64,000 nucleotides of DNA from Rhabditoides inermis (lineage: Eukaryota > Nematoda > Chromadorea > Rhabditida > Rhabditidae). Position numbers and translations under genes: made by a program. Under the pieces are notes generated by a model. That model did no database searches. It was given only the letters and a program-made list of their open reading frames with translations, and was not told the origin of the DNA. Position 1 is the stretch's first letter. Each line of letters starts with the position of its first letter. Location of the stretch: NCBI GenBank assembly GCA_963966185.1, contig CAWZYM010000122.1:95001-159000 (forward strand). The letters run 5' to 3'. Below are positions 22,918 through 36,828 of the stretch, in pieces.

Positions 22918-24261
22918 TCCCCCATTGAGACTAATATTTACTATGGTGTCTGTCTGTCTGTCCTTCCGGAGAGATATCTCTTTTCAAAGTCTACTCTAAC
23001 TACTCATTTTTTTCTAGAAAGTTTCTTCAATACCTGAGAACGCAAAATTCCAAATATCTCGTCAATAGCGATCTCCTAATCATAGTTATCACCTAATCTC
23101 TTAACTATGGAGAAAATTTTCAAAATACTTCAATGAGAACCAAAATTGGAGAGTAGGTGAATCGACCTAGAAAAAGTCGATAGCCGCGATACCAGCTGCC
23201 TGTGACCTCATCTTCATGCCCAAATAGGCGAATGTACCCAAAATGCACCCAAAATTCATGATCTTCGATTTCTATAAAAATTGAATCGAAGAAAGATTAC
23301 GTATAATAGATTATAGAAACTGGTTTCCTTTTTTGAAAAGTCACCAAAAATGGCGAATATGATCGACTTTTCGTACAGACGAGATAGAGGGTCCAATTTG
23401 TAAACTTAAGCTTTTATGGGCAAAAAAGCCCTTCTGTCAAAGTTTCAGATCGATCGGACTTTGTCTTCATACAGTATTAGACATTTTCTGAGCGCGCGTT
23501 ACTTGCTGGGGTCGCGCCCACCGGATTGCTCGCTACCAGCCGCCAGGTCAACCGATCGATATCGAATAGTTGGCATTCGCAATCACTGACCCATATCCAC
23601 TCAGTTGTGTTTTTTTGATAGGAATATGTCTAAATATAACAATAATGGATTGAGTCAGTTGAAAAAGACAAAATTTCTATCTTCAACGAATAACTTTGAC
23701 AAAACGAAAAGTTGAAGGTTGAAAGTTAAGTAAAATGTCTCGAGACGTCAATAGATAGTGCTTTTTGACGATCAAATCAACCTCAAACTGTTTCAAACTC
23801 CTTCACACGTGCGCACAACGTGTTAGGGCGCGCCAGCCGGCTTCTTTTCTCGAAGTCATTGTAGACGTAATATAGAACTATGTACTGCTTCTTTTTTCAG
23901 TTGAAACTGAGTTTTGAGTTTATTACTTGTACTCTTGTACATATTCAGCCGGAAATTCCGCTTTTCGATGCAGTACAGTGTCGAGTGGAAGTGAGGTGAG
24001 GTGAGAATCGAGTTCACCTTACAAGCACAGGCGGTCAAATTATATTTTTAGAACGTGAGAGAGTAGACAGTAGAGAGAGAAGACAGTAGAGAAGAGAGTA
24101 GTACTTTCTGTTTAAAAAAGTTTTTACAAAACTGTCTCTCGAAAGTCGCAGTGACTACTGCAGATGTGAGAATAGAAGAGTAGACAGAAGGTACCATAGT
24201 ACTGTCTCTAGAAAGTTGTTGTCACCGCAGCAGGGACGTGAAAGTATACAAGAGAGAGAAT

Positions 24262-24299
<38 letters not shown>

Positions 24300-25704
24300 A
24301 GGAGAGAGAAAAGAGAAGAGAGAAGGGAGAGTAGACAAAACTGTCTCTCGGAAGTCGCAGTGATAGTGATTACTGCAGATGTGAGAGTGAGAGTGGAAGA
24401 GGTGACGAGAGGTGAAAGTAGACAGAAGAAAACAAAGTAATGTCTCTAGAAAATTGTTGTCACAGTAGAAGAAAAAGATGCAGTAGATAAACAAGAGCAT
24501 AGTATTAGTATAGGAGGGAGATAGGATGGAAAGTAGACAGAACAGTGTAGAGGAGAAAGAGATGGGGCGGTGTACATCTGTGAAACATAAAATAAGTGAA
24601 AAAGAAGTAGGAGAGATAGTTAGAAAAGACAAAAATTAAAGGAATGCACCACTCTGAATTTCGTATGTAAACTACGACTACCACGTAAAAGAACATGAAA
24701 ATACAATCACTTTTCATCAATAAACTATATGCTGAAAATGAAAATAAGGTGTTGAAAACGCACCGCGTATTTCGTAGTGAGAAATACCGGATTGTGCCGT
24801 AGAACATTTTTACGCACAAAGCAGACGATTTAATGAATTGTTGCATATGTTATTGTGTGTATATGCACATATGATTATCATTGATAGTCATATGAGCATA
24901 CAAATTTCTGGTTTTAGAAGTGTGCGTAGTGCATCTACGGAATATTTCGGTATTTCTCACTACGGAATTCACAACTTCGTGATGCGTTTTCAACACCTTA
25001 TCTTCGTTTTCAGCATATAGTTTATTAATGAAAAGTGATTGTATTTTCATGTTCTTTTACGTAGAGACCGTCACCTATATTTTCAATGGAGATTATTAGA
25101 AACATTAGTTATTCAATTATTTTCCGTTATTGTAGTAGATTCCAACAAGTGATCATTTGTAGCGTTTGGATGTCTTGTTTTTGATCTACGCGCATCAAAA
25201 GCGCGCGCTTCCGAGGGCGCGATGTCGCATTCAGAGGGACACTGAAGATAGGCCACGCCCCCTTTTTACACTGGAGTGTGACGTCACAATCACTCATTTT
25301 GGAAATTTTGGTTAGGAACAACATCACTCCGTCGGCTGAAATTTGTACGGCCTATACAACTTTTCGCGCTCTTTCGAATGGTGCAAACCGCATCTCACGG
25401 CATCATGTTGTCAATATTCAAATTTCTGCGACACAATAAGCCCCGCCCACTGGCGGTCTCTACTTTTACGTGGTAGTCGTAGTTTACACACGAAATTCAG
25501 AGTGGTACATTCCTTTAAGCTACATATACAAAATACATAGAACTTGAACACTTCAACTACAACCTTTGCGTGTATGTATCTTCGCAAGAGTCATTACAGA
25601 GCAATTAACTATCAAACATGCAAGTCGAACTATTCTTCTATTTTTTCTTCTTTTTTTTTTGTATACCTAGTGCGGAGGCGCGCGACAGCGCGCCGGAGCG
25701 CTAG
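22918..25704 (+). mobile_element. Non-autonomous Helitron/Helentron-like element 2
   Basis: Begins at the base after element 1 (TCCCCCATTG) and shares with it ACTATGGTGTCTGTCTGTCTG near the 5' end. It ends GGAGCGCTAG at a degenerate CTAG...CTAG palindrome (25667-25704, inner stem GGCGCGC-GACA-GCGCGCC). The next base resumes the satellite. It contains GA-rich runs at 24050-24420 and a nested inverted repeat at 24637-25517. No open frame over 140 codons and no recognisable protein were found. The head-to-tail junction with element 1 is typical of rolling-circle elements. Confidence 0.5.
24637..25517. repeat. Nested inverted repeats inside element 2
   Basis: Outer arms are 24637-24690 (AAGGAATGCACCACTCTGAA, GACTACCACGTAAAAG) and 25462-25517, its complement. 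A longer inverted pair joins ~24680-24792 to ~24950-25065 (GGTGTTGAAAACGC versus GCGTTTTCAACACC). The shared ACGTAAAAGAACATGAAAAT motif is used by both pairs. This suggests a foldback or palindromic MITE nested in the larger element. Confidence 0.7.
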
Positions 25705-28700
25705 TTCTGAGATAATTTTAAAGACTTATTGATTATCAGAAAGATTTGGAGTACCTTTCTCTCACATTGTTCATTGCGAACATGGCTTGCGCTGTGAGGT
25801 GGTAACGAGAGACACAGTGATAAGGAGGAAACTAGATATACGGTAACTGGAGTGAGTCTGAGATACTAATGAGGTAGACTTATTGGTTATCAGAAACATT
25901 TGGAGTACCTTTCTCTCACGTTGTTCATTGCGAACATGGCTTGCGCTGTGAGGTGGTAACGAGAGACACAGTGATCAGGAGGAAAATAGGTATACGGTAA
26001 CTGGAGTGAGTCTGAGATACTATTGAGGCAGACTTATTGAATATCAGAAACATTTGGAGTACCTTTCTCTCACTTTGTTCATTGCGAACATGGCTCGCGC
26101 AGTGAGGTGGTAACAAGGGACATGGTGATAAGGAGAAAACTAGGTATATAGTAACGAGAATTATTCTGAGATAATTTTAAAAAAAAGACTTATTGATTAT
26201 CAGAAACAATTGGAGTACCTTTCTCTCACATTGTTCATTGCGAACATGGCTTGCGCAGTGAGGTGGTAACAAGGAGTGATAAGAAGGAAACTAGGTATAT
26301 AGTAACGAGAGTTATTCTGAGACAATTTAAAAAAAAAACTTTATGATTATTAGAAACATTTGGAGTACCTTTCTCTCACATTGTTCATTGCGAACATGGC
26401 TTGCGCAGTCAGGTGGTAACAAGGGACATGGTGATAAGGAGAAAACTAGGTATATAGTAACGAGAGTTATTCTGAGATAATTTTAAAAAGACTTATTGAT
26501 TATCAGAAAGATTTGGAGTACCTTTCTCTCACATTGTTCATTGCGAACATGGCTTGCGCTGTGAGGTGGTAACGAGAGACACAGTGATAAGGAGGAAACT
26601 AGATATACGGTAACTGGAGTGAGTCTGAGATACTATTGAGGTAGACTTATTGGTTATCAGAAACATTTGGAGTACCTTTCTCTCACATTGTTCATTGCGA
26701 ACATGGCTTGCGCTGTTAGGTGGTAACGAGAGACACAGTGATCAGGAGGAAAATAGGTATACGGTAACTGGAGTGAGTCTGAGATACTATTGAGGCAGAC
26801 TTATTGAATATCAGAAACATTTGGAGTACCTTTCTCTCACATTGTTCATTGCGAACATGGCTTGCGCAGTGAGGTGGTAACAAGGGACATGGTGATAAGG
26901 AGAAAACTAGGTATATAGTAACGAGAATTATTCTGAGATAATTTTAAAAAAAAGACTTATTGATTATCAGAAACATTTGGAGTACCTTTCTCTCACATTG
27001 TTCATTGCGAACATGGCTTGCGCTGTGAGGTGGTAACGAGAGACACAGTGATCAGGAGGAAACTAGGTATACGGTAACTAGAATGAGTCTGAGATACTAT
27101 TGAGGAAGACTTATTGATTATCGATTATCAGAATCATTCGGAGTACCTTTCTCTCACATTGTTCATTGCGAACATGGCTTGCGCTGTGAGGTGGTAACGA
27201 GAGGCACAGTGATAAGGAGGAAACTAGGTATACGGTAACTGGAGTGAGTCTGAGATACTATTGAGGTAGACTTATTGGTTATCAGAAACAATTGGAGTTC
27301 CTTTCTCTCACATTGTTCATTGCGAACATGGCTTGCGCTGTGAGGTGGTAACGAGAGACACAGTGATAAGGAGGAAACTAGGCATACGGTAACTAGAGTG
27401 AGTCTGAGATACTATTGAGGAAGACTTATTATTATCGATTATCAGAATCATTTGGAGTACCTTTCTCTCACATTGTTCATTGCGAACATGGCTTGCGCAG
27501 TGAGGTGGTAACAAGGGACATAGTGATAAGGAGAAAACTAGGTATATAGTAACGAGAGTTATTCTGAGATAATTTTAAAAAGACTTATTGATTATCAGAA
27601 AGATTTGGAGTACCTTTCTCTCACATTGTTCATTGCGAATATGGCTTGCGCTGTGAGGTGGTAACGAGAGACACAGTGATAAGGAGGAAACTAGATATAC
27701 GGTAACTGGAGTGAGTCTGAGATACTATTGAGGTAGACTTATTGATTATCAGAAACATTTGGAGTACCTTTCTCTCACATTGTTCATTGCGAACATGGCT
27801 TGCGCAGTGAGGTGGTAACGAGGGACACAGTGATAAGGAGGAAACTAGGTATACGGTACTAGAGTGAGTCTGAGATACTATAAAGGTAGACTTTTTGATT
27901 ATCAGAAACATTTGGAGTACCTTTCTCTCACTTTGTTCATTGCGAACATGGCTTGCGCAGTGAGGTGGTAACGAGGGAAACAGTGATAAGGAGGAAACTA
28001 GGTATACGGTACTAGAGTGAGTCTGAGATACTATAAAGGTAGACTTTTTGATTATCAGAAACATTTGTAGTACCTTTCTCTCACTTTGTTCATTGCGAAC
28101 ATTGCTTGCGCAGTGAGGTGGTAACGAGGGAAACAGTGATAAGGAGGAAACTAGGTATACGGTAACTAGAGTGAGTCTGAGATACTATAAAGGTAGACTT
28201 TTTGATTATCAGAAACAATTGGAGTACCTTTCTCTCACATTGTTCATTGCGAACATGGCTTGCGCTGTGAGGTGGTAACGAGAGACACAGTGATCAGGAG
28301 GAAACTAGGTATACGGTAACTAGAGTGAGTCTGAGATACTATTGAGGAAGACTTATTGATTATCAGAAACATTTGGAGTACCTTTCTCTCACATTGTTCA
28401 TTGCGAACATGGCTTGCGCTGTGAGGTGGTAACGAGGGACACAGTGATAAAGAGGAAACTAGGTATACGGTAACTAGAGTGAGTCTGAGATACTATTGAG
28501 GTAGACTTATTGATTATCATAATCATTTGGAGTACCTTTCTCTCACATTGTTCATTGCGAACATGGCTTGCGCTGTGAGGTGGTTACGAGAGGCACAGTG
28601 ATAAGGAGGAAACTAGGTATACGGTAACTGGAGTGAGTCTGAGATACTATTGACGTAGACTTATTGATTATCAGAAACATTTGGAGTACCTTTCTCTCAC

Positions 28701-31700
28701 ATTGTTCATTGCGAACATGGCTTGCGCAGTGAGGTGGTAACGAGGGACACAGTGATAAGGAGGAAACTAGGTATACGGTACTAGAGTGAGTCTGAGATAA
28801 TATTAAAGAAGACTTATTGATTATCAGAAAGATTTGGAGTACTTTTCTCTCACATTGTTCATTGCGAACATGGCTTGCGCTGTGAGGTGGTAACGAGAGG
28901 CACAGTGATAAGGAGGAAACTAGGTATACGGTAACTGGAGTGAGTCTGAGATACTATTGAGGTAGACTTATTGGTTATCAGAAACCTTTGGAGTACCTTT
29001 CTCTCACATTGTTCATTGCGAACATGGCTTGCGCTGTGAGGTGGTAACGAGGGACACAGTGATAAGGAGGAAACTAGGTATACGGTAACTAGAGTGAGTC
29101 TGAGATACTATTGAGGCAGACTTATTGAATATCAGAAACATTTGGAGTACCTTTCTCTCACATTGTTCATTGCGAACATGGCTTGCGCTGTGAGGTGGTA
29201 ACGAGGGACACAGTGATAAGGAGAAAACTAGATATATAGTAACGAGAATTATTCTGAGATAATTTTAAAAAAAAGACTTATTGATTATCAGAAACATTTG
29301 GAGTACTTTTCTCTCACATTGTTCATTGCGAACATGGCTTGCGCTGTGAGGTGGTAACGAGAGACACAGTGATCAGGAGGAAACTAGGTATACGGTAACT
29401 AGAGTGAGTCTGAGATACTATTGAGGAAGACTTATTGATTATCGATTATCAGAATCATTTGGAGTACCTTTCTCTCACATTGTTCATTGCGAACATGGCT
29501 TGCGCTGTGAGGTGGTAACGAGAGGCACAGTGATAAGGAGGAAACTAGGTATACGGTAACTGGAGTGAGTCTGAGATACTATTGAGGTAGACTTATTGGT
29601 TATCAGAAACATTTGGAGTTCCTTTCTCTCACATTGTTCATTGCGAACATGGATTGCGCTGTGAGGTGGTAACGAGGGACACAGTGATAAGGAGGAAACT
29701 AGGCATACGGTAACTAGAGTGAGTCTGAGATACTATTGAGGAAGACTTATTGATTATCGATTATCAGAATCATTTGGAGTACCTTTCTCTCACATTGTTC
29801 ATTGCGAACATGGCTTGCGCTGTGAGGTGGTAACGAGAGGCACAGTGATAAGGAGGAAACTAGGTATACGGTAACTGGAGTGAGTCTGAGATACTATTGA
29901 GGTAGACTTATTGGTTATCAGAAACATTTGGAGTACCTTTCTCTCACATTGTTCATTGCGAACATGGCTTGCGCAGTGAGGTGGTAACAAGGGACATGGT
30001 GATAAGGAGAAAACTAGGTATATAGTAACGAGAATTATTCTGAGATAATTTTTAAAAAAAAGACTTATTGATTATCAGAAACATTTGGAGTACTTTTCTC
30101 TCACATTGTTCATTGCGAACATGGCTTGCGCTGTGAGGTGGTAACGAGAGACACAGTGATCAGGAGGAAACTAGGTATACGGTAACTAGAATGAGTCTGA
30201 GATACTATTGAGGAAGACTTATTGATTATCGATTATCAGAATCATTCGGAGTACCTTTCTCTCACATTGTTCATTGCGAACATGGCTTGCGCTGTGAGGT
30301 GGTAACGAGAGGCACAGTGATAAGGAGGAAACTAGGTATACGGTAACTGGAGTGAGTCTGAGATACTATTGAGGTAGACTTATTGGTTATCAGAAACAAT
30401 TGGAGTTCCTTTCTCTCACATTGTTCATTGCGAACATGGCTTGCGCTGTGAGGTGGTAACGAGAGACACAGTGATAAGGAGGAAACTAGGCATACGGTAA
30501 CTAGAGTGAGTCTGAGATACTATTGAGGAAGACTTATTAATATCGATTATCAGAATCATTTGGAGTACCTTTCTCTCACATTGTTCATTGCGAACATGGC
30601 TTGCGCAGTGAGGTGGTAACAAGGGACATAGTGATAAGGAGAAAACTAGGTATATAGTAACGAGAGTTATTCTGAGATAATTTTAAAAAGACTTATTGAT
30701 TATCAGAAAGATTTGGAGTACCTTTCTCTCACTTTGTTCATTGCGAACATGGCTTGCGCAGTGAGGTGGTAACGAGGGAAACAGTGATAAGGAGGAAACT
30801 AGGTATACGGTACTAGAGTGAGTCTGAGATACTATAAAGGTAGACTTTTTGATTATCAGAAACATTTGTAGTACCTTTCTCTCACTTTGTTCATTGCGAA
30901 CATTGCTTGCGCAGTGAGGTGGTAACGAGGGAAACAGTGATAAGGAGGAAACTAGGTATACGGTACTAGAGTGAGTCCGAGATACTATAAAGGTAGACTT
31001 TTTGATTATCAGAAACAATTGGAGTACCTTTCTCTCACATTGTTCATTGCGAACATGGCTTGCGCTGTGAGGTGGTAACGAGAGACACAGTGATCAGGAG
31101 GAAACTAGGTATACGGTAACTAGAGTGAGTCTGAGATACTATTGAGGAAGACTTATTGATTATCGATTATCAGAATTATTTGGAGTACCTTTCTCTCACA
31201 TTGTTCATTGCGAACATGGCTTGCGCTGTGAGGTGGTAACGAGGGACACAGTGATAAGGAGGAAACTAGGTATACGGTAACTAAAGTGAGTCTGAGATAC
31301 TATTGAGGAAGACTTCTTGGTTATCAGAAACATTTGGAGTACCTTTCTCTCACATTGTTTATTGCGAACATGGCTTGCGCTGTGTGGTGGTAACGAGGGA
31401 CACAGTGATAAGGAGAAAACTAGGTATACGGTAACTAGAGTGAGTCTGAGATACTATTGAGGTAGACTTATTGACTATCAGAAACATTTGGAGTACCTTT
31501 CTCTCACATTGTTCATTGCGAACATGGCTTGCGCAGTGAGGTAGTAACAAGGCACATATCGATAAGGAGAAAACTAGGTATATAGTAACGAAAGTTATTC
31601 TAAGATAATTTTTAAAAAAACTTATTGATTATCAGAAACATTTGGAGTACCTTTCTCTCACATTGTTCATTGCGAACATGACTTGCGCTGTGAGGTGGTA

Positions 31701-34700
31701 ACAAGAGACACAGCGATAAGGAGGAAACTAGGTATACGGTAACTAGAGTGAGTCTGAGATACTATTGAGCGAGACTTATTGATTATCAGAAACATTTGGA
31801 GTACCTTTCTCTCACATTGTTCATTGCGAACATGGCTTGCGCTGTGAGGTGTAAACGAGGGACACAGTGATAAGGAGGAAACTAGGTATACGGTCACTAG
31901 AGTGAGTCTGAGATACTATTGAGCGAGACTTATTGATTATCAGAAACATTTGGAGTACCTTTCTCTCACATTGTTCATTGCGAACATGGCTTGCGCTGTG
32001 AGGTGGTAACGAGGGACACAGTGATAAAGAGGAAACTAGGTATACGGTAACTAGAGTGAGTCTGAGATACTATTGAGGTAGACTTATTGATTATCATAAT
32101 CATTTGGAGTACCTTTCTCTCACATTGTTCATTGCGAACATGGCTTGCGCTGTGAGGTGGTTACGAGAGGCACAGTGATAAGGAGGAAACTAGGTATACG
32201 GTAACTGGAGTGAGTCTGAGATACTATTGACGTAGACTTATTGATTATCAGAAACATTTGGAGTACCTTTCTCTCACATTGTTCATTGCGAACATGGCTT
32301 GCGCAGTGAGGTGGTAACGAGGGACACAGTGATAAGGAGGAAACTAGGTATACGGTACTAGAGTGAGTCTGAGATAATATTAAAGAAGACTTATTGATTA
32401 TCAGAAAGATTTGGAGTACTTTTCTCTCACATTGTTCATTGCGAACATGGCTTGCGCTGTGAGGTGGTAACGAGAGGCACAGTGATAAGGAGGAAACTAG
32501 GTATACGGTAACTGGAGTGAGTCTGAGATACTATTGAGGTAGACTTATTGGTTATCAGAAACCTTTGGAGTACCTTTCTCTCACATTGTTCATTGCGAAC
32601 ATGGCTTGCGCTGTGAGGTGGTAACGAGGGACACAGTGATAAGGAGGAAACTAGGTATACGGTAACTAGAGTGAGTCTGAGATACTATTGAGGCAGACTT
32701 ATTGAATATCAGAAACATTTGGAGTACCTTTCTCTCACATTGTTCATTGCGAACATGGCTTGCGCTGTGAGGTGGTAACGAGGGACACAGTGATAAGGAG
32801 AAAACTAGATATATAGTAACGAGAATTATTCTGAGATAATTTTAAAAAAAAAGACTTATTGATTATCAGAAACATTTGGAGTACTTTTCTCTCACATTGT
32901 TCATTGCGAACATGGCTTGCGCTGTGAGGTGGTAACGAGAGACACAGTGATCAGGAGGAAACTAGGTATACGGTAACTAGAGTGAGTCTGAGATACTATT
33001 GAGGAAGACTTATTGATTATCGATTATCAGAATCATTTGGAGTACCTTTCTCTCACATTGTTCATTGCGAACATGGCTTGCGCTGTGAGGTGGTAACGAG
33101 AGGCACAGTGATAAGGAGGAAACTAGGTATACGGTAACTGGAGTGAGTCTGAGATACTATTGAGGTAGACTTATTGGTTATCAGAAACATTTGGAGTTCC
33201 TTTCTCTCACATTGTTCATTGCGAACATGGCTTGCGCTGTGAGGTGGTAACGAGGGACACAGTGATAAGGAGGAAACTAGGCATACGGTAACTAGAGTGA
33301 GTCTGAGATACTATTGAGGAAGACTTATTGATTATCGATTATCAGAATCATTTGGAGTACCTTTCTCTCACATTGTTCATTGCGAACATGGCTTGCGCTG
33401 TGAGGTGGTAACGAGAGGCACAGTGATAAGGAGGAAACTAGGTATACGGTAACTGGAGTGAGTCTGAGATACTATTGAGGTAGACTTATTGGTTATCAGA
33501 AACATTTGGAGTACCTTTCTCTCACATTGTTCATTGCGAACATGGCTTGCGCAGTGAGGTGGTAACAAGGGACATGGTGATAAGGAGAAAACTAGGTATA
33601 TAGTAACGAGAATTATTCTGAGATAATTTAAAAAAAAGACTTATTGATTATCAGAAACATTTGGAGTACCTTTCTCTCACATTGTTCATTGCGAACATGC
33701 TTGCGCTGTGAGGTGATAACGAGAGACACAGTGATCAGAAGGAAACTAGGTATACGGTAACTAGAGTAAGTCTGAGATACTATTGAGGAAGACTTATTGA
33801 TTATCGATTATCAGAATCATTTGGAGTACCTTTCTCTCACATTGTTCATTGCGAACATGGCTTGCGCTGTGAGGTGGTAACGAGAGGCACAGTGATAAGG
33901 AGGAAACTAGGTATACGGTAACTGGAGTGAGTCTGAAATACTATTGAGGTAGACTTATTGGTTATCAGAAACATTTGGAGTTCCTTTCTCTCACATTGTT
34001 CATTGCGAACATGGCTTGCGCTGTGAGGTGGTAACGAGGGACACAGTGATAAGGAGGAAACTAGGCATACGGTAACTAGAGTGAGTCTGAGATACTATTG
34101 AGGAAGACTTATTGATTATCGATTATCAGAGTCATTTGGAGTACCTTTCTCTCACATTGTTCATTGCGAACATGGCTTGCGCTGTGAGGTGGTAACGAGG
34201 GACACAGTGATAAGGAGGAAACTAGCTATACGGTCACTAGAGTGATGCTAGATACTATTGAGGTAGACTTATTGGTTATCAGAAACATTTGGAGTACCTT
34301 TCTCTCACATTGTTCATTGCGAACATGGCTTGCGCAGTGAGGTGGTAACAAGGGACATGGTGATAAGGAGAAAACTAGGTATATAGTAACGAGAATTATT
34401 CTGAGATAATTTAAAAAAAGACTTATTGATTATCAGAAACATTTGGAGTACCTTTCTCTCACATTGTTCATTGCGAACATGCTTGCGCTGTGAGGTGATA
34501 ACGAGAGACACAGTGATCAGAAGGAAACTAGGTATACGGTAACTAGAGTAAGTCTGAGATACTATTGAGGAAGACTTATTGATTATCGATTATCAGAATC
34601 ATTTGGAGTACCTTTCTCTCACATTGTTCATTGCGAACATGGCTTGCGCTGTGAGGTGGTAACGAGAGGCACAGTGATAAGGAGGAAACTAGGTATACGG

Positions 34701-35036
34701 TAACTGGAGTGAGTCTGAAATACTATTGAGGTAGACTTATTGGTTATCAGAAACATTTGGAGTTCCTTTCTCTCACATTGTCATTGCGAACATGGCTTGC
34801 GCTGTGAGGTGGTAACGAGGGACACAGTGATAAGGAGGAAACTAGGCATACGGTAACTAGAGTGAGTCTGAGATACTATTGAGGAAGACTTATTGATTAT
34901 CGATTATCAGAGTCATTTGGAGTACCTTTCTCTCACATTGTTCATTGCGAACATGGCTTGCGCTGTGAGGTGGTAACGAGGGACACAGTGATAAGGAGGA
35001 AACTAGCTATACGGTCACTAGAGTGATGCTAAGATG
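25705..35036. repeat. ~154-bp satellite array, right block
   Basis: About 60 monomers of the same family and orientation as the left block; the first resumes exactly where the left block stopped (TTCTGAGATAA). Higher-order copies are visible: rare variants at 27133 and 30241 (offset ~3.1 kb), at 28441 and 32018 (offset ~3.58 kb), and at 33693 and 34473 (offset ~0.78 kb). It ends at ~35036 in ACTAGAGTGATGCTAAGATG followed by GTAAGAAACATATTG. That resembles the tail of the stray monomer at 40190-40400. Confidence 0.95.
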
Positions 35037-36100
35037 TAAGAAACATATTGTTTACACAGAACAATGATGTAAGATACGAGCGAGGAAGACTCACCATCAC
35101 AGTCGTCACAGCATTCATGGTCGTTGTCTCCCTTGTCCCACGCACCTCGTCGTTCTAGGTGCGGCTCCCATGGACGCTCCAGTGTGGTGGGTGCTTGCTC
35201 CAGAGCTGCTCAGGGCGCTCCGTTTTGGTCCAGGACAGCGAGGCTTCAGCCTGCAACAACCATGGGTGGGGGAACAAGGGAGAGCACCTGTTTGGACGAG
35301 TCGACCGGTCGGTGGGTGGGAGGAGTGAGCGAGTGACTGGTCGTCTGTCATTTCTCGCCGCCAGACGGCGACTCATTATCATACAATTAGCATGCCCCGC
35401 CCCCTGCCGTCCTTTCGGGTGCCCGTCATTTCTACGCCACTCAGGGCGGTGACGCGGACTCCGAGCGGTGTTGGGTTGCGCAGATCGGGGATAGAATTAG
35501 GAAATCGCGTCGCCCCAATAAACTCCTCTCCAATTTTCCAGGAGCTTGCGCACTAATGGTTTTATTTGAGTTCGAATTCTGATCGGGCGGCACAGCAGCC
35601 CCCGTCGACGGTCCGTATTCCTGTGACCCGGTCAGACCACCAGATTCATCTGTGACCAGAAATCATCACACCGCCACCAACCTCAATTGCATACGGAACT
35701 GTGCGTTCGTGCACATCACAACAATCATCAAACATTCATTTACCATCGAAAAGGGAGTCATCGCGAACACGGTTAAGAAACGCTCAATCGAACAAATAAT
35801 TTATTGCAGAAATACTGCGTCGCACATAAAAACAAACATCGATGAAAAAGCATGAAATTAATGAAAAGCGTGAGAGAAATAGCCGCATTATTGAGAAAAT
35901 GACCGCAATGTAGTGACAACCAAGTTGAATCATCGTATAGAGTGATGCCGTATGTGATCTAATCCGCATGAAACCGAGTGAGTGAGAGAGAGAGAAATCT
36001 TGGGCTAATCCGACACAGAAGAGCAGTTAGTCTAGATGCAGTTAGAACAAATACAAATACAACAAAAATACAACAACAGATGATACTACTATAGAACAAC
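35037..36100. other. Unique sequence between satellite and macrodomain gene
   Basis: A possible minus-strand exon near 35088-35180 reads RRGAWDKGDNDHECCDDCDG before a GTGAGT donor, but it has no clear start or neighbours. The region 35450-35640 is GC-rich with an AATAAACTC motif. 35640-36100 is A/T-rich. No gene can be supported. Confidence 0.4.
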
Positions 36101-36195
36101 ATCTAGACTGCCTTCTTGGAAACAGGCGATGTGGCAGGCTGACACAAAGGAGACATGTGGCCGCGCTTCCTTCCCGACCACCCTGAAAAGATACA

Positions 36196-36604
<409 letters not shown>

Positions 36605-36657
36605 TGAGAGAGAGAGAAAGAGAGAAAGAGAGGGAGGGACACAAGGAGTGAACAAAA

Positions 36658-36728
36658 AGCGCCCGGAAGGAATCGAACCCTCGTCGAATGCGAGAGCGCA
36701 TCCATGCTACCACTACACCACAGGCGCG
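36658..36728 (-). tRNA. tRNA-like sequence, copy 1 (probable pseudo-tRNA or SINE head)
   Basis: On the minus strand, GCGCCTG pairs with CGGGCGC as a 7-bp acceptor stem. A box A match (TGGTGTAGTGG), a perfect box B (GGTTCGATTCC) and a T-arm are present. The anticodon arm GGATGC-GCTCTC-GCATTC leaves a 6-nt loop (or 8-nt if one pair opens), so there is no normal 7-nt anticodon loop with U33. No CCA end is encoded. It is a pol III-type promoter on a tRNA-derived sequence, not a confident tRNA gene. Confidence 0.45.
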
Positions 36729-36828
36729 AGCATAACAAAAGAGGAAAATAGCAAGTGCATAGAACGTGTGGCAGTATACGCGTGAAAAGAGAATATTGGT
36801 GATGTAATCTAATAGAGGTGAGATTTAC

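Noticed and set aside
15665..35036. CRISPR-like array
   Set aside because: Monomers are contiguous with no unique spacers, the unit is ~154 bp, and the genome is eukaryotic.
36103..36190. Terminal exon ending SPVSKKAV or alternative ends for the macrodomain gene
   Set aside because: No acceptor here joins the phase-0 donor at 36829 in the frame of that reading, so I left the C-terminus open.
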